From an uncultured Maricaulis sp. (GTDB lineage Bacteria; Pseudomonadota; Alphaproteobacteria; Caulobacterales; Maricaulaceae), in assembly GCF_905480005.1 (NCBI RefSeq), contig NZ_CAJQOO010000008.1, positions 88,695-152,694 of the forward strand: 64,000 nt of DNA. Reading direction: 5' to 3'. Positions 28,113 to 36,769 of this stretch are shown one piece after another; within the stretch, counting starts at the first letter, position 1, and each line of letters starts with the position of its first letter. The notes below the pieces were generated by a model. It was not told where the DNA came from and made no database searches. It worked only from the letters and a program-made list of their open reading frames with translations. Position numbers and translations under genes: made by a program.

Positions 28113-28718
28113 TCAGGTCGGCGAAAATTCGCTCAGGCGGGCGGCGTAGCGTGCCATGAGGTCAACCTCAAGATTGACGTGCCCGCCAACTTGCAGCGCG
28201 CCCAGTGTGGTGACCTCCGCCGTGTGCGGAATAATCATCAGATCAAAACTGTCGCGGGTCACCGCATTGACGGTTAGGGAGACGCCGTCGACAGTGATCG
28301 AGCCCTTCCGCGCAATGAAGCGATTGAGGTCGGAGGGGGGACGCACGGACAGAACCAGCCACTCGCCCTCCTCGCGCAGATCGATCAGCTCACCGAGACC
28401 ATCGACATGTCCGGTGACCAGATGGCCGCCAAGTTCCTCGCCAATCGCCAGGGCGCGTTCGAGATTGACCGGATCGCCGACCTGCCAGCTTCCCAGCGTG
28501 GTCAGGCGCAAGGTCTCCGGCGACACTTCAACAGCGAACCAGCAGCCCTCGGGCATCGCGACGACTTCAACCACCGTCAGGCAAGCTCCGGCATGGGCAA
28601 TCGATGCACCCAGCGCGATCGTGTCAGCTTCGTAGGGCGCCTCGATCTCGAAGCGGCGCACGCCGTCGCCGCTGATCGCGCGAATGCGGCCTTTCGCCGT
28701 GACTATTCCGGTAAACAT
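28113..28718 (-). CDS. ribE: Riboflavin synthase subunit alpha
   Basis: A 201-residue riboflavin synthase with the family start [15 protein letters not shown] and two tandem lumazine-binding halves. The first holds IALGASIAHAGACLTVVEV and NLERALAIGEELGGHLVTGHVDG; the second holds ITVDGVSLTVNAV and a later NLEVDLMARYAARL. It dismutates two lumazine molecules into riboflavin. Its ATG shares one base with the ribD stop. Confidence 0.96.
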   Translation of the reverse strand: MFTGIVTAKGRIRAISGDGVRRFEIEAPYEADTIALGASIAHAGACLTVVEVVAMPEGCWFAVEVSPETLRLTTLGSWQVGDPVNLERALAIGEELGGHLVTGHVDGLGELIDLREEGEWLVLSVRPPSDLNRFIARKGSITVDGVSLTVNAVTRDSFDLMIIPHTAEVTTLGALQVGGHVNLEVDLMARYAARLSEFSPT

Positions 28719-29293
28719 CAGACTGTCCGTTCGTAGGTTTCCTGCAGGTCAGCGCCGCGTTCCACGACGCCTGTCCGCCTGAAAATGGGGGCGGCGTCGA
28801 GGGTCTCAAGGCCCAGAGCTGCGAGAACCGGCAATCCGTCGCCTCCCAGCAGCATTGGCGCCCGGAACCATTCGATACGATCCACCAGCCCGTCACGCAC
28901 CGCCGAGGCTGCAATCGCGGCGCCCGCCTCGATCATGACGCGCTCATGCCCGGCCATCGCCCGGCCCAGGTCACGATGGGGAATCAGGGTCACGGATCGG
29001 TCCCCCCCGTTGAACACGCGGGCCTTCCCGGGCGTGCGTCCCTGACTGTCCATGATGATGATATCGGGCTGGCGCTCGCACCCGCCCTCGGGCCGGGCCG
29101 TCAAGTGCGGGTCGTCCGCGAGGATGGTGCCGATACCGGTGAGGATGGCGTCATGAGCCGCGCGCATGCGATGCACAACCGCGCGGCTTTCCGGACCGGT
29201 GATCCATTGCGATGCGCCATTGGCCAGCGCGATCCGCCCGTCGAGCGAGGTCGCCAGCTTCAACGTGACACGCGGACGCGCCGCGGCGGTCAT
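28718..29293 (-). CDS. ribD: RibD-type pyrimidine reductase domain, without the deaminase domain
   Basis: A 191-residue protein that matches only the C-terminal reductase half of RibD. It opens [18 protein letters not shown] and continues with [39 protein letters not shown], the NADPH/substrate-binding part. Full RibD is about 360 residues with an N-terminal zinc deaminase carrying HAE and PCxxxGRTPPC motifs; nothing like that is here. The start overlaps nrdR by four bases, so no deaminase sequence is hidden upstream. It should reduce the ribosylamino-pyrimidine in riboflavin synthesis, while the deaminase must be elsewhere. Confidence 0.88.
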   Translation of the reverse strand: MTAAARPRVTLKLATSLDGRIALANGASQWITGPESRAVVHRMRAAHDAILTGIGTILADDPHLTARPEGGCERQPDIIIMDSQGRTPGKARVFNGGDRSVTLIPHRDLGRAMAGHERVMIEAGAAIAASAVRDGLVDRIEWFRAPMLLGGDGLPVLAALGLETLDAAPIFRRTGVVERGADLQETYERTV

Positions 29294-29775
29294 TCCTTGT
29301 CGTCTTCGCTTGTGCCGAAATGCGCGCTGAGCGCTTCGTCGGTGATGAATTCGCGGAAATCCTCGACCTTGTGGAAATCCTTGTAGACCGAGGCATAGCG
29401 AACATAGGCCACGGCATCGAGATTCTTGAGGCCTTCCATGACCAGCTCACCGACCCGGTCTGACGTCACATCGGTCTCGCCCGTCGACTCCAGGCGCCGG
29501 ACAATACCGGAAATCATCTGATCGATGCGATCCGGCTCGATATTGCGCTTTTGCATGGCCAGCTGGATGGAACGATTCAGCTTGTCACGGTCAAACGGCA
29601 CCCGCCGCCCCGACTTCTTCATCACGGTCAGCTCGCGCAATTGCACGCGCTCGAATGTGGTGAAACGGGCTGCACAGGACGGACATTGCCGCCGGCGACG
29701 AATGGCATTCCCGTCCTCGGCCGGACGGGAATCCTTCACTTGGGTATCGGGATGACCGCAAAAAGGACAACGCAT
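29290..29775 (-). CDS. nrdR: Transcriptional repressor NrdR
   Basis: A 161-residue protein with an N-terminal zinc ribbon [17 protein letters not shown]...[13 protein letters not shown] and an ATP-cone domain from about residue 50 ([20 protein letters not shown]). NrdR senses ATP/dATP and represses ribonucleotide reductase genes. It follows glyA by nine bases and overlaps the ribD reductase. The glyA-nrdR-rib order is common in alphaproteobacteria. Confidence 0.96.
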   Translation of the reverse strand: MRCPFCGHPDTQVKDSRPAEDGNAIRRRRQCPSCAARFTTFERVQLRELTVMKKSGRRVPFDRDKLNRSIQLAMQKRNIEPDRIDQMISGIVRRLESTGETDVTSDRVGELVMEGLKNLDAVAYVRYASVYKDFHKVEDFREFITDEALSAHFGTSEDDKE

Positions 29776-29784
29776 GCGGGTACC

Positions 29785-31092
<1,308 letters not shown>

Positions 31093-31103
31093 GACGCTTC
31101 CTC

Positions 31104-31124
31104 ATCACATTTATCTCGTGTGAT
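31104..31124. promoter_or_regulatory. Short inverted repeat in the glyA leader
   Basis: ATCACA and TGTGAT form a perfect 6-bp inverted repeat with a nine-base spacer, 12 bases upstream of the glyA start and overlapping its ribosome site region. It could be an operator or a small hairpin that affects translation. No specific regulator can be named. Confidence 0.3.
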
Positions 31125-31228
31125 AAGGTGCTGCCCCGGGCGGGGCAAGCGGACAATTGGCGCAGCTGCAGGCTCGATCATGCCGAGCCGAGCCAAATCG
31201 GATTACTTGAGCAATTCAGCCCACGCTG

Positions 31229-31259
31229 GTGCGTATGAAACATATTCAATCATACACAC
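31229..31259. promoter_or_regulatory. Inverted repeat upstream of mucR
   Basis: GTGCGTATGA and TCATACACAC form 10-bp arms with one mismatch around an AT-rich 11-base spacer, about 100 bases upstream of mucR and in the gap shared with glyA. It is a plausible regulator-binding site. MucR proteins often autoregulate through AT-rich inverted sites, but its role here is inference. Confidence 0.4.
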
Positions 31260-31362
31260 TTGAACTCGGTATCAAGTCATAATATCGATCAGGCATTGCA
31301 ATAATGAATGAAGTCACCACGTGTGACACAAGCAAGACAGCGTATCTTGAAAGGTTCCATAA

Positions 31363-31785
31363 ATGGCCGACGACATGCTCCCCGATATCGACAAGGAAGA
31401 ATTGCTGCGGATGACGACCGATGTCGTCGCTTCCTATCTCTCGCACAACTCCATGCCGGCCGATAACGTGCCCGACCTGATCAAGTCAGTGCATGCGACG
31501 ATGAAGGAAGTTTCAGAGTCGGAAGTGAAGCCCGAGCCCAAGACCAAGCCGGCTGTCGCAGTGTCCAAGTCCGTTGCCGACGACTACATCGTCTGCCTCG
31601 AGGACGGCAAGAAACTCAAAATGCTCAAGCGCTATTTGCGCTCGCAATACAACATGTCACCGGACGATTACCGCCGGAAATGGAATCTGCCCTCGGACTA
31701 CCCGATGGTCGCGCCGGCCTATTCGCGCAAGCGGTCGCAATTCGCCAAGGATATTGGTCTGGGACGTGGCAAGAAAGACGGCTAG
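31363..31785 (+). CDS. mucR: Ros/MucR-family transcriptional regulator
   Basis: A 140-residue regulator of the Ros/MucR family, which controls exopolysaccharide, motility and cell-cycle genes in alphaproteobacteria. The N-terminal helical region (ELLRMTTDVVASYLSHNSMP) and the C-terminal DNA-binding domain (YIVCLEDGKKLKMLKRYLRS then YRRKWNLPSDYPMVAPAYSRKRS) are clear. In classic Ros the finger is Cys-x2-Cys and His-x4-His; here the positions are Cys, Asp, Tyr and Tyr, so only one zinc ligand remains. An AAAGG site precedes the ATG, and a strong terminator follows. Confidence 0.93.
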   Translation: MADDMLPDIDKEELLRMTTDVVASYLSHNSMPADNVPDLIKSVHATMKEVSESEVKPEPKTKPAVAVSKSVADDYIVCLEDGKKLKMLKRYLRSQYNMSPDDYRRKWNLPSDYPMVAPAYSRKRSQFAKDIGLGRGKKDG

Positions 31786-31795
31786 TCCGACCGGT

Positions 31796-32023
31796 CTAGA
31801 CTTCGATACCCCGACGGCCGGACCCTGTGTCCGGCCGTTTTTTATTGGCCGATGCCCGCTTGAGTTTCCAGGCGAGCTTGGCGCGGGCCAGGACATCAAT
31901 ATCAGCCCTTGGCGTCTTGGCGGGAACCTGGAACACGACCTCCTCGGCCGTGGCACCGTCAATGGCGGCCACGCGCAAGGCATTTCCCACTCGCTGGATT
32001 TCGACGAAAATCTCGCCGGCCAT
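31796..32023 (-). CDS. Small conserved protein next to hemA (DUF6898-like)
   Basis: About 75 residues from ATG 32023: MAGEIFVEIQRVGNALRVAA, followed by IDGATAEEVVFQVPAKTPRA and a basic tail. The pattern (aromatic/IGNxxRVxAID start, Val-rich strand, then a helix with ALAKL-like spacing) recalls a small family found next to hemA in alphaproteobacteria that I know as DUF6898; the function is unknown. The track's longer version has an unlikely 39-residue extension. The last codons run through the mucR terminator hairpin. It lies 28 bases past the hemA stop. Confidence 0.68.
   Translation of the reverse strand: MAGEIFVEIQRVGNALRVAAIDGATAEEVVFQVPAKTPRADIDVLARAKLAWKLKRASANKKRPDTGSGRRGIEV
31814..31838 (+). 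terminator. Rho-independent terminator of mucR
   Basis: A perfect 10-bp stem ACGGCCGGAC/GTCCGGCCGT with a five-base loop is followed by six T on the plus strand, about 30 bases past the mucR stop. It lies within the 3' coding end of the convergent small gene. Confidence 0.9.
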
Positions 32024-32051
32024 TCCCCGACCTCGCTTGAGCGAGCCGAAT

Positions 32052-33275
32052 TCAGGCCCGGGCCACCCCGGTCTGTTCACACGCCCGCTCCCAGACATCA
32101 TCAAGTGCCTCGATGAGCTGGTCAAACATTCCGTCGTCATGCAACGGGCTTGGCGTCAGCCGCAACCGCTCCGTACCGCGCGGCACGGTCGGGTAATTGA
32201 TCGGCTGGACATAGACGCCATGCTCTTCGAGCAGCATGTCGGAAATACGCTTGCAGAGGACCGGGTCGCCGACCTTGATCGGGACAATATGGGTCTCCGA
32301 TTCCATGACCGGATAACCGGCCTCGGCGAGCCGCGCCTTCAGGGTCGCCGCACGGTCCTGGTGCGCCTCACGCAGATGATGTGCCGCCTTGAGATATTCC
32401 ACGCTCGCCCGCGCGCCAGCCGCCAGGGCCGGCGGCAGGGCTGTCGTGAAGATGAAACCCGGCGCCATCGAACGGATCGCATCAACGATCGCGCCATCGG
32501 CCGCGATATAACCGCCCATCACACCGAAAGCCTTGCCCAGCGTCCCTTCGACGATATCGATCCGGTCCATGAGGCCTTCGCGCTCCGCAATCCCGGCACC
32601 GCGCAGGCCGTAGAGGCCCACCGCGTGCACTTCATCGAGATAGGTCAGCGCGCCATATTTGTCGGCGAGGTCACAGACCGCCTCAAGCGGACCGATATCG
32701 CCGTCCATGGAATAGACGGACTCGAAGGCGATGACCTTTGGTGAATCGGCGGGCGCAGCGGCCAGCAATTCTTCCAGATGCTCGAGATCATTATGGCGCC
32801 AGATGCGCTTTTCACAGCGCGCACCCTTCACGCCCGCAATCATCGAAGCGTGGTTCAGCTCATCCGAAAACATGATGAGCCCGGGCAGGATCTTGCCGAG
32901 GGTCGACAGGGTCGCCTCATTGGCGATGTAACCGGAGGTGAAAAGCAGGGCCGCACTTTTCTGATGCAGGTCGGCGAGCGAACGCTCGAGCTCGACATGA
33001 TAGTGCGTGGTCCCGGAGATATTGCGCGTGCCGCCGGCGCCCGAACCGACATCATCAATCGCTTTCTTCATCGACTCCACGACACACGGCACCTGGCCCA
33101 TGCCGAGATAATCATTGGAGCACCAGACAGTAACGTCGCGGACCTTGCCATCCTCGGAGCGCCAGCGCGCCACGGGGAAATCGCCCTTTCGGCGCAGCAG
33201 GTCGGCGAAGACGCGATAGCGGCCTTCAGCCTTCACACGACGGACGGCATCCTGAAACGCGGTTTGGTAATCCAT
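32052..33275 (-). CDS. hemA: 5-aminolevulinate synthase
   Basis: A 407-residue PLP enzyme that condenses glycine and succinyl-CoA to 5-aminolevulinate, the C4 route to heme used by alphaproteobacteria. The marks are [14 protein letters not shown] near residue 50, [22 protein letters not shown] near residue 180, [11 protein letters not shown], and the cofactor Lys in [17 protein letters not shown] near residue 245. It is followed by the small DUF6898-like gene. The hemB gene, for the next step, lies about 5 kb away on the other strand. Confidence 0.97.
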   Translation of the reverse strand: MDYQTAFQDAVRRVKAEGRYRVFADLLRRKGDFPVARWRSEDGKVRDVTVWCSNDYLGMGQVPCVVESMKKAIDDVGSGAGGTRNISGTTHYHVELERSLADLHQKSAALLFTSGYIANEATLSTLGKILPGLIMFSDELNHASMIAGVKGARCEKRIWRHNDLEHLEELLAAAPADSPKVIAFESVYSMDGDIGPLEAVCDLADKYGALTYLDEVHAVGLYGLRGAGIAEREGLMDRIDIVEGTLGKAFGVMGGYIAADGAIVDAIRSMAPGFIFTTALPPALAAGARASVEYLKAAHHLREAHQDRAATLKARLAEAGYPVMESETHIVPIKVGDPVLCKRISDMLLEEHGVYVQPINYPTVPRGTERLRLTPSPLHDDGMFDQLIEALDDVWERACEQTGVARA

Positions 33276-33407
33276 GGGGCGGGCCTTTCACGACGTTCAC
33301 TACATGCCAACCGGACGGTGAGTCGATACATAGTCCGTAATCAGCCGTCCGTATAATGGACGAAGCGCCGCACCCAATGGATTTTGTCACTTGGAGCCGA
33401 ACAGGCC

Positions 33408-33899
33408 CTACATCCGGAACCGGATGTGATCTGCCCAGAAACGCTCGATGCGCGCCAGCGCAGTATTGATAGCCGGCATTTGCTCGACATCGACACCACC
33501 GACGGGATTCAGGGATGACCCCTGGCGCTCGAACAATTTGTTCAGATGCGCACACACCGCGAAACCGCTATCGGTCAGGCTGACCCGTACCGCGCGGCGA
33601 TCGACGGCCGAACGCTCGTGCCGGATATAGCCGGCATCGACCAGCTTCTTGAGATTGTAGGACACATTGGAGCCGAGATAATGGCCGCGGGTCCGCAGCT
33701 CTCCCGCTGTCAATTCCTGATCACCGATATTGAACAGGAGCAAAGCCTGGACACTGTTCAGATCGTCCAGACCCTCACGGTCGAGCTCGTCCTTGACCAC
33801 ATCGAGCAATTGCCGGTGGAGACGTTCCACCAGTTGAAGAAGCTCAAGATAATCGGAACTCGGCGCCGCCTCCGGTGCCACGCTTTCTGCCATCGCCAT
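33408..33899 (-). CDS. MarR-type winged-helix regulator, LdtR-like
   Basis: About 163 residues from the ATG at 33899, which follows GGAG with eight-base spacing. The core reads GLDDLNSVQALLLFNIGDQE, then LTAGELRTRGHYLGSNVSYN and the wing SAVDRRAVRVSLTDSG. This closely resembles the LdtR group of MarR proteins, which in some Rhizobiales control L,D-transpeptidase genes and cell-wall stress tolerance; the target here is unknown. It is monocistronic, between hemA and the valine-degradation cluster. Confidence 0.85.
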   Translation of the reverse strand: MAMAESVAPEAAPSSDYLELLQLVERLHRQLLDVVKDELDREGLDDLNSVQALLLFNIGDQELTAGELRTRGHYLGSNVSYNLKKLVDAGYIRHERSAVDRRAVRVSLTDSGFAVCAHLNKLFERQGSSLNPVGGVDVEQMPAINTALARIERFWADHIRFRM

Positions 33900-34002
33900 C
33901 ACACACACTCCAACCGATCTTTGATGATCGTTATATTGCTTACGTTGATGACGTTAGCGGCAAAGCGCGAAAATCCCCTTAACAGGCTTGGTTAAATTGG
34001 TG

Positions 34003-34896
34003 TCAACGCTTGGCCCAGCTGCCATCCAGCAGTTTGTAGATACCCGAGAAGTCCGCCGATCCACCGCCAAGATTGTCGAACATCGCATAGAGCGCCTCGG
34101 CCTGGGCACCCAGCGGCGTGGTGGCGCCGGCACTCTGTGCCGCGTCCTGCGCCAGCTTGAGATCCTTGAGCATCATCGCCGTGGCAAAGCCCGGCTGGTA
34201 GCCATTATTGGCCGGTGTGGTCGGGATCGGCCCCGGGACCGGGCAATAGGCCGTCATCGACCAGGACTGGCCGGAGGCCTTGGACGAAATGTCGAAAAAG
34301 TTCTGCTGGTCCAGACCGAGCTTCTCGGCCAGCGCGAAGGCCTCACACGTGCCGATCATGGTGATGGCCAGCAGCATATTGTTGCAGATCTTGGCGGCCT
34401 GGCCGGCGCCGACCTCACCTGCCCGGATCACCGCCTTGCCCATCGCGTCGAGAAGGGGTTCAGCCGCCGCGAAATCGCCCTCACTGCCGCCGACCATGAA
34501 AGTCAGCGTACCGCCCTGGGCCGCTGCCACACCGCCGGAAACCGGTGCATCGACAAAGCGGAACCCCTTCTCCACTGCCAGCCCCCCGACATGGCGGGCG
34601 CTGTCGACATCAATGGTGGAGCAATCGAGGAAGAGCGTGCCCGGCGCGGCGGCGTCGAAAATCTGCCCCTCATAAACACCGCGCACATGCTTACCTGCGG
34701 GCAGCATGGTCACCACCGCGTCCGAGCCGGAAACGGCCTCCGGCGCGCTGGCAGCGGCCAAAGCGCCCTGCCCGACCGCTTGCGCGACGGCATCGGCGCT
34801 GAGATCAAAGGCGTGAACCTCATGCCCGGCCTTGACCAGATTGGCGGCCATGCCGGATCCCATATTTCCAAGTCCGATAAAGGCGATGCGGGCCAT
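34003..34896 (-). CDS. mmsB: 3-hydroxyisobutyrate dehydrogenase
   Basis: A 297-residue beta-hydroxyacid dehydrogenase that oxidises 3-hydroxyisobutyrate to methylmalonate semialdehyde in valine degradation. It shows the NAD motif FIGLGNMGSGMAANL at the N terminus, the substrate motif DAPVSGGVAAAQGG near residue 120 and the catalytic Lys in VGAGQAAKICNNMLL near residue 170. A GGGGAG site precedes the ATG. It is the last gene of the minus-strand cluster after the hydrolase, which supports the specific substrate. Confidence 0.93.
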   Translation of the reverse strand: MARIAFIGLGNMGSGMAANLVKAGHEVHAFDLSADAVAQAVGQGALAAASAPEAVSGSDAVVTMLPAGKHVRGVYEGQIFDAAAPGTLFLDCSTIDVDSARHVGGLAVEKGFRFVDAPVSGGVAAAQGGTLTFMVGGSEGDFAAAEPLLDAMGKAVIRAGEVGAGQAAKICNNMLLAITMIGTCEAFALAEKLGLDQQNFFDISSKASGQSWSMTAYCPVPGPIPTTPANNGYQPGFATAMMLKDLKLAQDAAQSAGATTPLGAQAEALYAMFDNLGGGSADFSGIYKLLDGSWAKR

Positions 34897-34962
34897 GTTG
34901 ATCTCCCCGTTTATGGTGGTGTTCTTTGTGGTGTCTTATTGGTGGTCTTTGTGCGGTGTCCG

Positions 34963-36018
34963 TCAGGCCTCGTCGAGAAAGCTCATCTCATGGGCCGCAT
35001 CGAGCGACGCGAAGGCCTTTTCGATCTCGCTGTCAGCCGCGACCGGTGACCATTTCGGTGCCTGGTCCTTGTCGATGATCACGGCCCGCACACCCTCGTA
35101 GAAATCGGTTCCGGTCAGGCACCAGCTGGAGACCCGCAAGTCCTGGCGCATCACATCCTCGAAGGAGAGATCAGCGCCCTTGCGCAGGCAGGCCAGCGTC
35201 AGCTTCAGGGCTGTCGGAGACTTGGTGCCGAGGATTTTCGCCTGCTTGGCCGACCAGGCGTCACCCGCCGCTTCGATCCGGGCGAGGATGTCGTCCACAC
35301 TGTCGCCGGCAAAGGCTGCATCGATCAGGCCGCCGGTCACCGAAAGGTCGCTATCACCCGGATCACCGGAGAATTCCTCCAGCAGGACTTCCAGCGCGTC
35401 TTCGCCGCTAAGGTCGGCGCTCTCGAGCGCCTCGATGAGCGCATCATACTGGCCGGACGGGCAGTAGTGCGTTGCCAGACCCGCCGCGACGCAGTCGGGT
35501 GCCTTCAGGCGCGCACCGGTGAGGCCCATCCAGATGCCGATTTCGCCAGCGAGGCGCGGCAGGAAATAGGCACCGCCGACATCGGGGTGAAAGCCGATAC
35601 CGGTTTCCGGCATGGCCAGCATGGTGCGATCGCCAGCGACACGGTGTGAGCCATGAACCGACACCCCGACACCGCCGCCCATGGTGATACCGTCAATCAG
35701 GGCGACATAGGGTTTGGGATAGTGATGGATCAGCGTGTTGAGGCGATACTCATCGCGCCAGAACAACCAGGCCTGATCATCCCCGGCCTTGCCGCTGTCA
35801 TGCAGTTTGAGAATATCCCCGCCAGCGCAGAACCCCTTCTCCCCGGCCCCGTCGACCACGATGACCTGCACGTCATCATCATCACGCCAGGCTTCCAGCG
35901 CCTCGATCATCGACAGGCACATGCCATGGGTGAGCGCATTGAGCGCCTTGGGACGATTGAGCGTGATCCGGCCAATCTGGCCGATCTTGCGGGCGATGAT
36001 TTCGGGTTGGTCGGTCAT
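34963..36018 (-). CDS. 3-hydroxyisobutyryl-CoA hydrolase (enoyl-CoA hydratase fold)
   Basis: A 351-residue crotonase-fold protein with RITLNRPKALNALTHGMC at the N terminus, the oxyanion-hole segment GEKGFCAGGDILKLHD near residue 60 and GITMGGGVGVSVHGSHRVAGD near residue 110, then PETGIGFHPDVGGAYFLPRL. The HPDVGGAYFLPRL stretch and the length mark the 3-hydroxyisobutyryl-CoA hydrolase branch over simple hydratases. It makes 3-hydroxyisobutyrate for the next gene. Its start lies 12 bases after the VapC-like stop, with a GGAG site between. Confidence 0.92.
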   Translation of the reverse strand: MTDQPEIIARKIGQIGRITLNRPKALNALTHGMCLSMIEALEAWRDDDDVQVIVVDGAGEKGFCAGGDILKLHDSGKAGDDQAWLFWRDEYRLNTLIHHYPKPYVALIDGITMGGGVGVSVHGSHRVAGDRTMLAMPETGIGFHPDVGGAYFLPRLAGEIGIWMGLTGARLKAPDCVAAGLATHYCPSGQYDALIEALESADLSGEDALEVLLEEFSGDPGDSDLSVTGGLIDAAFAGDSVDDILARIEAAGDAWSAKQAKILGTKSPTALKLTLACLRKGADLSFEDVMRQDLRVSSWCLTGTDFYEGVRAVIIDKDQAPKWSPVAADSEIEKAFASLDAAHEMSFLDEA

Positions 36019-36030
36019 GTTGGCTCCGCT

Positions 36031-36444
36031 CTACTCACTCAGGTCGTGACAGGGGATGGCGTGCGCGCGGGCTGCGGTCAACAGGGCGCGATCACGGGAG
36101 ACCAGTTCGGCTTCCGATTCCACAGCGAGGGCGAGATAGGCCGCGTCAAACAGGCTCAGGTCCAGATCGACCGCCAGCGGTGCGAGTCCGAAAATCTCGC
36201 GCGCCGAGCGGGATCGGGAGAACGCGATTCCCAACTCATCGAGGAGTGCCATCGCACTCTCGAACTCCAGCGAACCGGCCCGGGCAAAGCGCCGGAAGAG
36301 ATTGGCCATCTCCCAGGCGAAGACATCCGGGGCGATGAGGTCATAAGCGACGAGCCGCGAGGCAAAGCCCGCGCTGCGTGGTCCGGACTGTGACGCAACG
36401 AACCAGCTGATCGCAGCCGACGCATCGACAACGAGCCGGGTCAT
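36031..36444 (-). CDS. VapC-family PIN-domain toxin
   Basis: A 137-residue PIN-domain protein. The acidic active-site residues are visible: the first Asp in LVVDASAAISWFV, a Glu in DVFAWEMANLFRR near residue 45, and Asp in LSLFDAAYLALAVESEAELVSRDRAL near residues 98-115. VapC toxins are endoribonucleases, often cutting initiator tRNA or rRNA; the target here is unknown. The start overlaps the antitoxin stop by four bases (ATGA), the usual coupled layout. Confidence 0.88.
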   Translation of the reverse strand: MTRLVVDASAAISWFVASQSGPRSAGFASRLVAYDLIAPDVFAWEMANLFRRFARAGSLEFESAMALLDELGIAFSRSRSAREIFGLAPLAVDLDLSLFDAAYLALAVESEAELVSRDRALLTAARAHAIPCHDLSE

Positions 36445-36704
36445 TTCCTCATCTCGTCCTTCAGCTCGTCCCAGGACAAACTGTCCAGGTCCGGCGCCGC
36501 CTTCTGGCTGTCGCGAAACGCCTTCAGCCGTGCCGCCAATGTCTCGCCCGACAGGCGCGGCGCTTCGGCGTAGGCCACATCCTTAGACAGGACCGCCACA
36601 CGCTTGCCATAACGGGTGATTGCGATCGGCCCCTCACCCTGTTCGATCATCTCGAGCAGGGCGGAGAGCCGGGTCTTGGCTTCCAGTACACCAACTTCGA
36701 TCAT
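36441..36704 (-). CDS. Phd/YefM-type antitoxin
   Basis: An 87-residue antitoxin with the Phd/YefM start VGVLEAKTRLSALLEMIEQG and PIAITRYGKRVAVLS, followed by an acidic, probably flexible C-terminal arm (DLDSLSWDELKDEMRK) that would wrap the PIN toxin. The N-terminal domain binds DNA, and an 18-base palindrome lies just upstream of its GGAG site. It pairs with the VapC-type gene directly downstream. Confidence 0.88.
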   Translation of the reverse strand: MIEVGVLEAKTRLSALLEMIEQGEGPIAITRYGKRVAVLSKDVAYAEAPRLSGETLAARLKAFRDSQKAAPDLDSLSWDELKDEMRK

Positions 36705-36714
36705 GGCTTTCTCC

Positions 36715-36732
36715 TGACCAGAATTATGGTCA
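36715..36732. promoter_or_regulatory. Palindromic operator of the toxin-antitoxin pair
   Basis: TGACCAGAATTATGGTCA has perfect 6-bp arms (TGACCA/TGGTCA) and an AATT core, 16 of 18 positions symmetric. It ends 10 bases upstream of the antitoxin ATG. Phd/YefM antitoxins repress their own promoters by binding such palindromes, so this is a strong operator candidate. Confidence 0.65.
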
Positions 36733-36769
36733 GATCATAACGCAAAACCGGGTACCGAAAAACATTTCC

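Noticed and set aside
28718-29293. Possibility that ribD was truncated by a frameshift in this sequence
   Set aside because: The upstream DNA codes for intact nrdR that overlaps the ribD start by four bases, so there is no room for a deaminase domain.
31093-31362. Riboswitch (FMN, glycine or SAM) upstream of glyA
   Set aside because: No match to the conserved core of any of these could be recognised; only short inverted repeats were seen.
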